Origin: Acanthosepion lycidas
Taxonomy: Eukaryota; Mollusca; Cephalopoda; Sepiida; Sepiidae
NCBI GenBank assembly: GCA_963932145.1
Contig: OZ010611.1
Span: 56,429,292 to 56,493,291 of the forward strand
Direction: 5' to 3'
DNA length: 64,000 nucleotides
This document shows, piece by piece, positions 21,074 to 35,600 of the stretch (within the stretch, counting starts at the first letter, position 1; each line of letters begins with the position of its first letter). The position numbers and the translations under genes were made by a program. The notes below the pieces were generated by a model. That model was not told the origin of the DNA and made no database searches. It saw only the letters and a program-made list of their open reading frames with translations.

Positions 21074-24000
21074 TTTAGCTTTTTCTTCTATATTTAACAT
21101 TATGTAGATGCAAGGCCCCCCTCTAAATCTGGATTGAAATTATTTTTCATTCTAATTCATAGAAATGGAGTAGCGTGCAATGGTATCGTCTCATACAACT
21201 GTGAGTTAGTAGAAAAATTTGTGGGCAGAAAATGTTTGATCAGAGTCTTATTCTCTTCTGTTTGTGCCTTGTCTTTAGCTTTTTCTTCTATATTTAACAT
21301 TATGTAGAGGCAAGGCCCACTCTAAATCTGGATTGAAATTATTTTGCATTCTAATTCATAGAAATGGAGTAGCCTGCAATGGTGTCGTCTCATACAACTG
21401 TGATTTAGTAGAAAAATTTGTAGGCAGAAAATGGATGATCAGTGTCTTATTCTCTTCTGTTTGTGCCTTGTCTTTAGCTTTTTCTTCTATATTTAACATT
21501 ATGTAGAGGCAAGGCCCCCCTCTAAATCTGGATTGAAATTATTTTTCATTCTAATTCATAGAAATATAGTAGCGTGCAATGGTGTCGTCTCATACAACTG
21601 TGAGTTACTAGGAAAATTTGTGGGCACAAAATGGGTGATCAGTGTCTTATTCTCTTCTGTTTGTGCCTTGTCTTTACCTTTTTCTTCTATATTTAACATT
21701 ATGTAGAAGCAAGGCCCCCCTCTAAATCTGGATTGAAATTATTTTTCATTCTAATTCATAGAAATGGAGTAGTGTGCAATGGTGTCGTCTCATACAACTG
21801 TGAGTTAGTAGAAAAATTTGTGGGCACAAAATGGGTGATCAGTGTCTTATTCTCTTCTGTTTGTGCCTTGTCTTTAGCTTTTTCTTCTATATTTAACATT
21901 ATGTAGAGGCAAGGTCCCCCTCTAAATCTGGATTGAAATTATTTTTCATTCTAATTCATAGAAATGGAGTAGCGTGCAATGGTGTCGTCTCATATAACTC
22001 TGAGTTAGTAGCAAAATTTGTGGGCACAAAATGGGTGATCAGTTACTTATTCTCTTCTGTTTGTGCCTTGTCTTTACCTTTTTCTTCTATATTTAACATT
22101 ATGGAAAGCCAAGGCCCCACTCTAAATCTGGATTGAAATTATTTTTCATTCTAATTCATAGAAATGGAGTAGCGTGCAATGGTGTCGTCTCATACAACTG
22201 TGAGTTAGTAGAAAAATTTGTGGGCAGAAAATGGGTGATCAGTGTCTTATTCTGTTCTGTTTGTGCCTTGTCTTTAGCTTTTTCTTCTATATTTAACATT
22301 ATGTAGAGGCAAGGCCCCCTCTAAATCTGGATTGAAATTATTTTTCATTCTAATTCATAGAAATGGAGTAGCGTGCAATGGTGTCGTCTCATACAACTGT
22401 GAGTTAGAAGAAAAATTCGTGGGCACAAAATGGGTGATCAGTGACTTATTCTCTTCTGTTTGAGCCTTGTCTTTAGCTTTTTCTTCTATATTTAACATTA
22501 TGTAGAAGCAAGGCCCCCCTCTAAATCTGGATTGAAATTATTTTTCTTTCTAATTCATAGAAATGGAGTAGCGTGCAATGGTGTCGTCTCATACAACTGT
22601 GAGTTAGTAGAAAAATTTGTGGGCACAAAATGTTTGATCAGAGGCTTATTCTCTTCTGTTTGTGCCTTGTGTTTAGCTTTTTCTTCTATATTTAACATTA
22701 TGTAGAGGCAAGGCCCTCCTCAAAATCTGGATTGAAATTATTTTTCATTCTAATTCATAGAAATGGAGTAGCGTGTAATGGTGTCGTCTCATACAACTGT
22801 GAGTTAGTAGAAAAATTCGTGGGCACAAAATGGGTGATCAGTGTCTTATTCTCTTCTGTTTGTGCCTTGTCTTTACCTTTTTCTTCTATATTTAAAATTA
22901 TCTAGAAGCAAGGCCCACTCTAAATCTGGATTGAAATTATTTTTCATTCTAATTCATAGAAATGGAGTAGCGTGCAATGGTGTCGTCTCATACAACTGTG
23001 AGTTAGTAGAAAAATTTGTGGGCACAAAATGGGTGATCAGTGACTTCTTCTCTTCTGTCTGTGCCTTGTCTTTACCTTTTTCTTCTATATTTAACATTAT
23101 GGAGAGGCAAGGCCCCACTCTAAATCTGGATTGAAATTATTTTTCATTCTAATTCATAGAAATGGAGTAGCGTGCAATGGTGTCGTCTCATACTACTGTG
23201 AGTTAGTAGAAAAATTTGTGCGCACAAAATGGGTGATCAGTGACTTATTTTCTTCTGTTTGAGCCTTGTCTTTAGCTTTTTCTTCTATATTTAACATTAT
23301 GTAGAGGCGAGGCCCCCCTCTAAATCTGGATTGAAATTATTTTTCTTTCTAATTCATAGAAATGGAGTAGCGTGCAATGGTGTCGTCTCATACAACTGTG
23401 AGTTAGTAGAAAAATTTGTGGGCACAAAATGGGTGAACAGTGTCTTATTCTCTTCTGTTTGTGCCTTTTCTTTAGCTTTTTCTTCTATATTTAACATTAT
23501 GAAGAGGCAAGCCCCCCTCTAAATCTGGATTGATATTATTTTTCTTTCTAATTCATAGAAATGGAGTAGCGTGCAATGGTGTCGTCTGATATAACTGTGA
23601 GTTAGTAGAAAAATTTGTGGGCACAAAATGGGTGATCAGTGACTTATTCTCTTCTGTTTGTGCCTTGTCTTTAGCTTTTTCTTCTATATTTAACATTATG
23701 TAGAGGCAAGGCCCCCCTCTAAATCTGGATTGAAATTATTTTTCATTCTAATTCATAGAAATGGAGTAGCGTGCAATGGTGTCGTCTCATACAACTGTGA
23801 GTTAGTAGAAAAATTCGTGGGCACAAAATGGGTGATCAGTGTCTTATTCTCTTCTGTTTGTGCCTTGTCTTTACCTTTTTCTTCTATATTTAAAATTATG
23901 TAGAGGCAAGGCCCCCAATAAATCTGGATTGAAATTATTTTTCATTCTAATTCATAGAAATGGAGTAGCGTGCAATGGTGTCGTCTCATACAACTGTGAG

Positions 24001-27000
24001 TTAGTAGAAAAATTCGTGGGCACAAAATGGGTGATCAGTGTCTTATTCTCTTCTGTTTGTGCCTTGTCTCTCCCTTTTTCTTCTATATTTCACATTATGT
24101 AGAGGCAAGGCCCACCTCTAAAACTGGATTGAAATTATTTTTCATTCAAATTCATAGAAATGGAGTAGCGTGCAATAGTGACAACTCATACAACTGTGTG
24201 TTAGTAGAAAAATTTGTGGGCACAAAATGGGTGATCAGTGTCTTATTCTGTTCTGTTTGTGCCTTGTCTTTACCTTTTTCTTCTATATTTAACATTATGT
24301 AGAGGCAAGGCCCCACTCTAAATCTGGATTGAAATTATTTTTTATTCTAATTCATAGAAATGGAGTAGCGTGCAATGGTGTCGTCTCATACAACTGTGAG
24401 TTAGTAGAAAAATTTCTGGGCACAAAATGGGTGATCAGTGTCTTATTCTCTTCTGTTTGCGCCTTGTCTTTAGCTTTTTCTTCTATATAGAACATTATGT
24501 AGAGGCAGCCCCCCTCTAAATCTGGATTGAAATTATTTTTCATTCTAATTTATAGAAATGGAGTAGCGTGAAATGGTGTCGTCTCATACAACAGTGAGTT
24601 AGTAGAAAAATTTGTGGGCACAAAATGGGTGATCAGTGTCTTATTCTCTTCTGTTTGTGCCTTGTCTTTAGCTTTTTCTTCTATATTTAACATTATTTAG
24701 AGGCAAGGCCCCCCTCTAAATCTGGATTGAAATTATTTTTCATTCTAATTCATAGAAATGGAGTAGCGTGCAATGGTGTCGTCTCATACAACTGTGTGTT
24801 AGTAGAAAAATTTGTTGTCACAAAATGTTTGATAATAGTCTTATTCTCTTCTGTTTATGCCTTGTCTTTAGCTTTTTCTTCTATATTTAACATTATGTAG
24901 AGGCAAGGCCCCCCTCTAAATCTGGATTGAAATTATTTTTCATTCTAATTCATAGAAATGGAGTAGCGTGCAATGGTGTCGTCTCATACAACTGTGAGTT
25001 AGTAGAAAAATTTGTGGGCACAAAATTGGTGATCAGTGTCTTATTCTGTTCTGTTTGTGCCTTGTCTTTAGCTTTTTCTTCTATATTTAACATTATGTAG
25101 AGGCAAGGCCCCCCGCTAAATGTGGATTGAAATAATTCTTAATTCGAATTCATAGAAATGGAGTAGCGTGCAATGGTGTCGTCTCATACAACTGTGACTT
25201 AGTAGCAACATTTGTGGGCACAAAATGGGTGATCAGTGTCTTATTCTCTTCTGTTTGTGCCTTGTCTTTAGCTTTTTCTACTATATTTAACATTATGTAG
25301 ACGCATGGCCCTCCTCAAAATCTGGATTGAAATTATTTTTCATTCTAATTCATAGAAATGGAGTAGCGTGCAATGGTGTCAACTCATACAACTGTGTGTT
25401 AGTAGAAAAATTTGTGGGCACAAAATGGGTGATCAGTGAATTATTCTCTTCTGTTTGTGCCTTGTCTTTACCTTTACCTTTGATATTTAACATTATGTAG
25501 AGGCAAGGCCCCCCTCTAAATCTGGATGGAAATTATTTTTCTTTCTAATTCATAGAAATGGAGTAGCGTGCAATGGTGTCGTCTGATACAACTGTGAGTT
25601 AGTAGAAAAATTTGTGGGCACAAAATGGTTGATCAGTGATTATTCTCTTCTGTTTGAGCCTTGTCTTTAGCTTTGTCTTCTATATTTAACATTATGTACA
25701 GGGCAGGCCCCCCTCTAAATCTGGATTGAAATTATTTTTCATTCTAATTCATAGAAATGGAGTAGCGTGCAATGGTGTCGTCTGATACAACTGTGAGTTA
25801 GTAGAAAAATTTGTGGCCCAAAATGGTTGATCAGTAATTATTCTCTTCTGTTTGAGCCTTGTCTTTAGCTTTATCTTCTATATTTAACATTATGTACAGG
25901 GCAGGCCCCCCTCTAAATCTGGATTGAAATTATTTTTCATTCTAATTCATAGAAATGGAGTAGCGTGCAATGGTGTCGTCTCATACAACTGTGAGTTAGT
26001 AGAAAAACTTGTGGGCACAAAATGGGTGATCACTGACTTATTCTCTTCTGTTTGTGCCTTGTCTTTAGCTTTTTCTTCTATATTTAACATTATGTAGAGG
26101 CAAGGCCCCCCTCTAAATCTGGATTGAAATTATTTTTCATTCTAGTTCATAGAAATGGAGTAGCGATCAATGGTGTCGTCTCATACAACTGTGAGCTAGT
26201 AGAAAAATTTGTGGGCACAAAATGGGTGATCAGTGACTTATTCTCTTTGTTTGTGCCTTGTCTTTACCTTTACCTTCGATATTTAACATTATGTAGAGGC
26301 AAGGCCCCCCTCTAAATCTGGATTGAAATTATTTTTCATTCTAATTCATAGAAATGGAGTAGCCTTCAATGGTGTCGTCTCATACAACTGTGAGTTAGTA
26401 GAAAAACTTGTGGGCACAAAATGGGTGATCAGTGACTTATTCTCTTCTGTTTGTGCCTTGTCTTTAGCTTTGTCTTCTATATTTAACATTATGTAAAGGG
26501 CAGGCCCCCTTCTAAATCTGGATTGAAATTATTTTTCATTCTCATTCATAGAAATGGAGTAGCGTGGAATGGTGTCGTCTCATACAACTGTGAGTTAGTA
26601 GAAAAATTTGTGGGCACAAAATGGGTGATCAGTGACTTATTTTCTTTTGTTTGTGACTTGTCTATAGCTTTTTCTTCTATATTTAACATTATGTAGAGGC
26701 AAGACCCCCCTCTAAATCTAGATTGAAATTATTTTTCATTCTAATTCATAGAAATGGAGTAGCGTGCAATGGTGCCGTCTCATACAACTGTGAATTATTA
26801 GAAAAATTTGTGGGCACAAAATGGGTGATCAGTGTCTTATTCTCTTCTGTTTGTGCCTTGTCTTTACCTTTACCTTCGATATTTAACATTATGTAGAGGC
26901 AAGGCCCCCCTCTAAATCTGAATTGAAATTATTTTTCATTCTAATTCATAGAAATGGAGTAGCGTGCAATGGTGTCGTGTGAAACAACTGTGAGTTAGTA

Positions 27001-30000
27001 GAAAAATTTGTGGCCCAAAATGGTTGATCAGTGATTATTCTCTTCTGTTTGAGCCTTGTCTTTAGCTTTGTCTTCTATATTTAACATTATGTACAGGGCA
27101 GGCCCCCCTCTAAATCTGGATTGAAATTATTTTTCATTCTAATTCATAGAAATGGAGTAGCGTGCAATGGTGTCGTCTCATACAACTGTGAGTTAGTAGA
27201 AAAATTTGTGGGCACAAAATGGGTGATCAGTGTCTTATTCTCTTCTGTTTGTGCCTTGTCTTTACCTTTTTCTTCTATTTTTAACATTATGTAGAGGCAA
27301 GGACCCCCTCTAAATCTGGATTTAAATTATTTTTCATTCTAATTCATAGAAATGGTGTAGCGTGCAATGGTGTCGTCTCATACAACTGTGAGTTAGTAGA
27401 AAAATTTGTGGGCAGAAAATGGGTGATCAATGTCTTATTCTCTTCTGTTTGTGCGTTGTCTTTAGCTTTTTCTTCTATATTTAACATTATGTAGAGGCAA
27501 TGCTCCCCTCTAAATCTGGATTGAAATTATTTTTCATTCTAATTCATAGAAATGGAGTACCGAGCAATGGTGTCGTCTCATACAAATGTGATTTAGTAGA
27601 AAAATTTGGGGGCAAAAAATGGGTGATCAGTGTCTTATTCTCTTCAGTTTTTGCCTTGTCTTTAGCTTTTTCTTCTATATTTAACATTATGTAGAGGCAA
27701 GGCCCCCCTCTAAATCTGCATTGAAATTATTTTTCATTCTAATTCATAGAAATGGAGTAGCGTGCAATGGTGTCGTCTCATACAACTGTGAATTAGTAGA
27801 AAAATGTGTGGGCACAAAATGGGTGATCAGTGTCTTATTCTCTTCTGTTTGTGCCTTGTCTTTAACTTTTTCTTCTATATTTAACATTATGTAGAGACAA
27901 GGCCCCCCTGTAAATCTGGATTGAAATTATTTTTCATTCTAATTCATAGAAATGGAGTAGCGTGCAATGGTGTCGTCTCATACAACTGTGAGTTAGTAGA
28001 AAAATTTGTTGGCACAAAATGGGTGATCAGTGACTTATTCTCTTCTGTTTGTGCCTTGTCTTTAGCTTTTTCTTCTATATTTAACATTATGTAGAGGCAA
28101 GGCCCCCCTCTAAATCTGGATTGAAATTATTTTTCATTCTAATTCATAGAAATGGAGTAGCGTGCAATGGTGTCGTCTCATACAACTGTGAGTTAGTAGA
28201 AAAATTTCTGGGCACAAAATGGGCGATCAGTGTCTTATTCTCTTCTGTTTTTGCCTTGTCTTTACTTTTTCTTCTATATTTAACATTACGTAGAGGCAAT
28301 GCCCCCCTCTAAATCTGGATTGAAATTATTTTTCATTCTAATTCAAAGAAATGGAGTAGCGTGCAATGGTGTCATCTCATACAACTGTGTGTTAGTAGAA
28401 AAATTTGTGTGCATAAAATGGGTGATCAGTGTCTTATTCTCTTCTGTTTGTGCCTTGTCTTTACCTTTTTCTTCTATATTTAACATTATGTAGAGGGAAG
28501 GACCCCCTCTAAATCTGGATGGAAATTATTTTTCATTCTAATTCATAGAAATGGAGTAGCATGCAATGGTGTCGTCGCATATAACTGTGAGTTAGTAGCA
28601 AAATTTGTGGGTACAAAATGGGTGATCACTGACTTATTCTCTTCTGTTTGTGCCTTGTCTTTACCTTTTTCTTCTATATTTAACATTATGTAGAGGCAAG
28701 GCCCCCCTCTAAATCTGGATTGAAATTATTTTTCATTCTAATTCATAGAAATGGAGTAGCGTGCAATGGTGTCGTCTCATACAACTGTTAGTTAGTAGAA
28801 AAATTTGTGGGCACAAAATGGGTGATCAGTGTTTATTCTCTTCTGTTTGTGCCTTGTCTTTACCTTTTTCTTCTATATTTAACATTATGTAAAGGCAAGG
28901 CCCCCCTTTAAATCTGGATTTAAATTATTTTTCATTCTAATTCATAGAAATGGAGTAGCGTGCAATGGTGTCGTCTCATACAACTGTGTGTCAGTAGAAA
29001 AATTTGTGGGCATAAAATGGGTGATCAGTGTCTTATTCTCTTCTGTTTGTGTCTTGTCTTTACCTTTTTCTTCTATATTTAACATTATGTAGAGGCAAGG
29101 ACCCCCTCTAAATATCGATGGAAATTATTTTTCTTTCTAATTCATAGAAATGGAGTAGCATGCAATGGTGTCGTCTCATAAAACTGTGAGTTAGTAGCAA
29201 AATTTGTGGGCAAAAAATGGGTGATCACTGACTTATTCTCTTCTGTTTGTGCCTTGTCTTTACCTTTTTCTTCTATATTTAACATTATGTAGAGGCTAGG
29301 CCCCCCCTAAATCTGGATCTAAATTATTTCTCATTCTAATTCATAGAAATGGAGTAACGTGCAATGGTTTCGTCTCATACAACTGTGTGTTAGTATAAAA
29401 ATTTGTGGGCACAAAATGGGTGATCAGTGTCTTATTCTCTTCTGTTTGTGCCTTGTCTTTACCTTTTTCTTCTATATTTAACATTATGTAGAGGCAAGGC
29501 CCCCCTCTAAATCTGGATTGAAATTATTTTTCATTCTAATTCATAGAAATGGAGTAGCGTGCAATGGTGTCGTCTCATATAACTGTGAGTTAGTAGAAAA
29601 ATTTGTGGGCACAAAATGGGTGATCAGTGACTTATTCTCTTCTGTTTGAGCCTTGCCTTTACCTTTTTCTTCTATATTTAACATTATGTAGAGGCAAGGA
29701 CCCCCTCTAAATCTGGATTGAAATAATTTTTCTTTCTAATTCATAGAAATGGAGTAACGTGCAATGGTGTCGTCTCATACAACTGTGTGTTAGTAGAAAA
29801 ATTTGTGGGCACAAAATGGGTGATCAGTGTCTTATTCTCTTCTGTTTGTTTCCTTGTCTTTACCATTTTCTTCTATATTTAACATTATGTAGAGGGAAGG
29901 TCCCCCTCTAAATCTGGATTGAAATTATTTTTCATTCTAATTCAAAGAAATGGAGTAGCGGGCAATGGTGTCGTCTCATACAACTTTGAGTTAGTAGAAA

Positions 30001-30480
30001 AATTTGTGGGCACAAAATGGGTGATCAGTGTCTTATTCTCTTCTGTTTGTGCCTTGTCTTTACCTTTTTCTTCTATATTTAACATTATGTAGAGGCAAGG
30101 CCTCCCTCTAAATCTGGAGTGAAATTATTTTTCATTCTAATTCATAGAAATGGAGTAGCGAGCAATGGTGTCGTCTCATACAAATGTGATTTAGTAGAAA
30201 AATTTGAGGGCACAAAATGGGTGATCAGTGTCTTATTCTCTTCTGTTTGTGCCTTGTCTTTACCTTTTTCTTCTATATTTAACATTATGTAGAGGCAAGG
30301 CCCCCCCTTTTAATCTGGATTGAAATTATTTTTCATTCTAATTCATAGAAATGGAGTAGCGTGCAATGGTGTTGTCTCATACAACTGTGAGATAGTAGAA
30401 AAATTTGAGGGCACAAAATGGGTGATCAGTGTCTTATTCTCTTCTCTTTGTGACTTGTCTTTACCTTTTTCTTCTATATT
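21074..30480 (+). repeat. Satellite, mixed subfamilies
   Basis: Units belong to several local variant groups: ATGTACAGGGCAGGCC near 25.7, 25.9 and 27.1 kb, TTTACCTTTACCTTCGATATTT near 25.5, 26.3 and 26.9 kb, and TTTACTTTTTCTTC with ATTACGTAGAGG near 28.3 kb. The last also appears near 39.5, 41.5 and 42.5 kb. No long, clean higher-order repeat is seen by eye. No gene. Confidence 0.75.
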
Positions 30481-30539
30481 TAACATTATGTAGAGGCAAG
30501 GCCCCCCTCTAAATCTGGATTGAAATTATTTTTCATTCT

Positions 30540-30900
30540 AATTCATAGAAATGGAGTAGTATGCAATGGTCTCATCTCATACAACTGTGAGTTAGTAGAA
30601 AAATTTGTGGGCACAAAATGGGTGATCAGTGTCTTATTCTCTTCTGTTTGTGCCTTGTCTTGAGCTTTTTCTTCTATATTTAACTTTATGTAGAGGCAAG
30701 GCCCCCCTCTAAATCTGGATTGAAATTATTTTTCATTCTAATTCATAGAAATGGAGTAGCGTGGAATGGTGTTGTCTCATACAAATGTGATTTAGTAGCA
30801 AAATTTGTGGGCACAAAATGGGTGATCAGTGACTTATTCTCTTCTGTTTGTGCCTTGTCTTTACCTTTTTCTTCTATATTTAACATTATGTAGAGGCAAG
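30540..30900 (+). repeat. Satellite units repeated 7,000 bp downstream
   Basis: The run AGTAGTATGCAATGG, TTGTCTTGAGCTTTTTC and GTGGAATGGTG with ACAAATGTGATTTAGTAGCA recurs at about 37540-37900, offset 7,000 bp (35 units). This pairs the left and right borders of the 2,400-bp duplicated region and suggests an older, larger duplication. Confidence 0.65.
30604..30628. other. Conserved dyad plus TGATCA palindrome in the satellite unit (example unit)
   Basis: TTTGTG (30604-30609), GG, CACAAA (30612-30617) form a perfect 6-bp inverted repeat, followed five bases later by the palindrome TGATCA (30623-30628). The same arrangement is present in most of the ~288 units. In the common variant ATGTTTGATCAGAG the bases around TGATCA change while TGATCA stays. 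It may be a binding site for a satellite-binding protein, which is inference only. Confidence 0.5.
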
Positions 30901-32664
30901 GCCCTCCTCTAAATCTGGATTGTATTTATTTTTCATTCTAATTTATAGTAATGGAGTAGCGAGCAATGGTGTCGTCTCATACAAATGTGATTTAGTAAAA
31001 AAATTTGAGGGCACAAAATGGGTGATCAGTGTCTTATTCTCTTCTGTTTGTGCCTTGTCTTTAGCTTTTTCTTCTATATTTAACATTATGTAGAGGCAAG
31101 CCCCCCCTCTAAATCTGGATTGAAATTATTTTTCATTCTAACTCATAGAAATGGAGTAGCGTGCAATGGTGTTGTCTCATACAACTGTGAGATAGTAGAG
31201 AAATTTGTGGGCACAAAATGGGTGATCAGTGTCTTATTCTCTTCTGTTTGAGCTTTGTCTTTAGCTTTTTCTTCTATACTTAACATTATGTAGAGGCAAG
31301 GCCCCCCTCTAAACCTGGATTGAAATTATTTTTCATTCTAATTCATAGAAATGGAGTAGCGTGAAATGGTGTCGTCTCATACAAGTGTGAGTTAGTAGAA
31401 AAATTTGTGGGCACAAAATGGGTGATCAGTGACTTATTCTCTTCTGTTTGTGCCTTGTCTTTAGCTTTTTCTTCTATATTTAACATTATGTAGAGGCAAG
31501 GCCCCCCTCTAAATCTGGATTGAAATTATTTTTCATTCTAATTCATAGAAATGGAGTAGCGTGAAATGGTGTCGTCTCATACAAGTGTGAGTTAGTAGAA
31601 AAATTTGTGGGCACAAAATGGGTGATCAGTGTCTTATTCTCTTCTGTTTGTGCCTTGCCTTTACCTTTTTCTTCTATATTTAACATTATGTAGAGGCAAG
31701 GCCCCCCTCTAAATCTGGATTGAAATTATTTTTCATTCTAATTCATAGAAATGGAGTAGCGGGCAATGGTGTCGTCTCATACAACTGTGAGTTAGTATAA
31801 AAATTTGTGGGCACAAAATGGGTGATCAGTGTCTTATTCTCTTCTGTTTGTGCCTTGTCTTTACCTTTCTCTTCTATATTTAACATTATGTAGCGGCAAG
31901 GCCACCCTTTAAATCTGTATTGAAATTATTTTTCATTCTAATTCATAGAAATGGAGTATCGTGCAATGGTGTCGTCTCATACAACTGTGAGTTAGTAGAA
32001 AAATTTGTGGGCACAAAATGGGAGATCTGTGACTTATTCTGTTTTGTTTGAGCCTTGCCTTTACATTTTTCTTCTATATTTAACATTATGTAGAGGCAAG
32101 GACCCCCTCTAAATCTGGATTGAAATTATTTTTCATTCTAACTCATAGAAATGGAGTAGTGTGCAATGGTGTCGTCTCATACAACTTTGAGTTAGTAGAA
32201 AAATTTGTGGGCACAAAATGGGTGATCAGTAACTTATTTTCTTCTGTTTGAGCCTTGTCTTTACCTTTTTCTTCTATATTTAACATTATGTAGAGGCAAG
32301 GCCCCCCTCTAAATCTGGATTGAAATTATTTTTCATTCTAATTCATAGAAATGAAGTAGCGTGCAATGGTGTCGTGTCATATAACTGTGAGTTAGTAGAA
32401 AAATTTGTGGGCACAAAATGGGTGATCAGTGACTTATTCTCTTCTGTTTGAGCCTTGTCTTTAGCTTTTTCTTCTATATTTAACATTATGTAGAGGAAAG
32501 GCCCCCCTCTAAATCTGGATTGAAATTATTTTTCATTCTAATTCATAGAAATGGAGTAGCGTGAAATGGTGTCGTCTCATACAAGTGTGAGTTAGTAGAA
32601 AAATTTGTGGGCACAAAATGGGTGATCAGTGACTTATTCTCTTCTGTTTGTGCCTTGTCTTTAG

Positions 32665-35600
32665 CTTTTTCTTCTATATTTAACATTATGTAGAGGCAAG
32701 GCCCCCCTCTAAATCTGGATTGAAATTATTTTTCATTCTAATTCATAGAAATGGAGTATCGTGCAATGGTGTCGTCTCATACAACTGTGAGTTAGTAGAA
32801 AAATTTGTGGGCACAAAATGGGAGATCAGTGACTTATTCTGTTTTGTTTGAGCCTTGTCTTTACATTTTTCTTCTATATTTAACATTATGTAGAGGCAAG
32901 GACCCCCTATAAATCTGGATTGAAATTATTTTTCATTTTAACTCATAGAAATGGAGTAGTGTGCAATGGTGTCGTCTCATACAACTGTGAGTTAGTAGAA
33001 AAATTTGTGGGCACAAGATGGGTGATCAGTGACTTATTCTGTTCTGTTTGAGCCTTGTCTTTACCTTTTTCTTCTATATTTAACATTATGTAGAGGCTAG
33101 GCCCCCCTCTAAATCTGGATTGAAATTATTTCTCATTCTAATTCATAGAAATGGAGTAACGTGCAATGGTTTCGTCTCATACAACTGTGTGTTAGTATAA
33201 AAATTTGTGGGCACAAAATGGGTGATCAGTGTCTTATTCTCTTCTGTTTGTGCCTTGTCTTTACCTTTTTCTTCTATATTTAACATTATGTAGAGGCAAG
33301 GCGCCACTCTAAATCTGGATTGAAATTATTTTTCATTCTAATTCATAGAAATGGAGTAGCGTGCAATGGTGTCGTCTCATATAACTGTGAGTTAGTAGAA
33401 AAATTTGTGGGCACAAAATGGGTGATCAGTGTCTTATTCTATTCTGTTTGTGCCTTGTCTTTACCATTTTCTTCTATATTTAACATTATGTAGAGGCAAG
33501 GCCCCCCTCTAAATCTGGATTGAAATTATTTTTCATTCTAATTCATAGAAATGGAGTAGCATGCAATGGTGTCGTCTCATACAACTGTGAGTTAGTATAA
33601 AAATTTGTGGGCACAAAATGGGTGATCAGTGTCTTATTCTCTTCTGTTTGTGCCTTGTCTTTACCTTTTTCTTCTATATTTAACATTATGTAGCGGCAAG
33701 GCCACCCTTTAAATCTGGATTGAAATTATTTTTCATTCTAATTCATAGAAATGGAGTATCGTGCAATGGTGTCGTCTCATACAACTGTGAGTTAGTAGAA
33801 AAATTTGTGGGCACAAAATGGGAGATCAGTGACTTATTCTGTTTTGTTTGAGCCTTGTCTTTACATTTTTCTTCTATATTTAACATTATGTAGAGGCAAG
33901 GACCCCCTCTAAATCTGGATTGAAATTATTTTTCATTCTAACTCATAGAAATGGAGTAGTGTGCAATGGTGTCGTCTCATACAACTTTGAGTTAGTAGAA
34001 AAATTTGTGGGCACAAAATGGGTGATCAGTGACTTATTTTCTTCTGTTTGAGCCTTGTCTTTACCTTTTTCTTCTATATTTAACATTATGTAGAGGCAAG
34101 GCCCCCCTCTAAATCTGGATTGAAATTATTTTTCATTCTAATTCATAGAAATGGAGTAGCGGGCAATGGTGTGGTCTCATACAACTGTGAGTTAGTATAA
34201 AAATTTGTGGGCACAAAATGGGTGATCAGTGTCTTATTCTCTTCTGTTTGTGCCTTGTCTTTACCTTTTTCTTCTATATTTAACATTATGTAGCGGCAAG
34301 GCCACCCTTTAAATCTGGATTGAAATTATTTTTCATTCTAATTCATAGAAATGGAGTAGCGTGCAATGGTGTCGTCTCATACAACTGTGAGTTAGTAGAA
34401 AAATTTGTGGGCACAAAATGGGAGATCAGTGACTTATTCTGTTTTGTTTGAGCCTTGTCTTTACATTTTTCTTCTATATTTAACATTATGTAGAGGCAAG
34501 GCCCCCCTCTAAATCTGGATTGAAATTATTTTTCATTCTAATTCATAGAAATGGAGTAGCGAGCAATGGTGTCGTCTCATACAAATGTGATTTAGTAGAA
34601 AAATTTGAGGGCACAAAATGGGTGATCAGTGACTTATTCTCTTCTGTTTGTGCCTTGTCTTTAGCTTTTTCTTCTATATTTAACATTATGTAGAGGCAGG
34701 GCACCCCTTAAAATCTGGATTGAAATTATTTTTCATTCTAACTCATAGAAATGGAGTAGCGTGCAATGGTGTTGTCTCATACAACTGTGAGATACTAGAG
34801 AAATTTGTGGGCACAAAAAGGGTGATCAGTGTCTTATTCTCTTCTGTTTGAGCTTTGTCTTTAGCTTTTTCTTCTATATTTAACATTATGTAGAGGCAAG
34901 GCCCCCCTCTAAATCTGGATTGAAATTATTTTTCATTCTAATTCATAGAAATGGAGTAGCGTGCAATGGTGTCGTCTCATACAACTGTGAGTTAGTAGAA
35001 AAATTTGTCGGCACAAAATGGGTGATCAGTGTCTTATACTCTTCTGTTTGTGCCTTGTCTTTACCTTTTTCTTCTATATTTAACATTATGTAGAGGCAAG
35101 GCCCCCCTCTAAATCTGGATTGAAATTATTTTTCATTCTAATTCATAGAAATGGAGTATCGTGCAATGGTGTCGTCTCATACAACTGTGAGTTAGTAGAA
35201 AAATTTGTGGGCACAAAATGGGAGATCAGTGACTTATTCTGTTTTGTTTGAGCCTTGTCTTTACATTTTTCTTCTATATTTAACATTATGTAGAGGCAAG
35301 GACCCCCTATAAATCTGGATTGAAATTATTTTTCATTTTAACTCATAGAAATGGAGTAGTGTGCAATGGTGTCGTCTCATACAACTGTGAGTTAGTAGAA
35401 AAATTTGTGGGCACAAGATGGGTGATCAGTGACTTATTCTGTTCTGTTTGAGCCTTGTCTTTACCTTTTTCTTCTATATTTAACATTATGTAGAGGCTAG
35501 GCCCCCCTCTAAATCTGGATTGAAATTATTTCTCATTCTAATTCATAGAAATGGAGTAACGTGCAATGGTTTCGTCTCATACAACTGTGTGTTAGTATAA

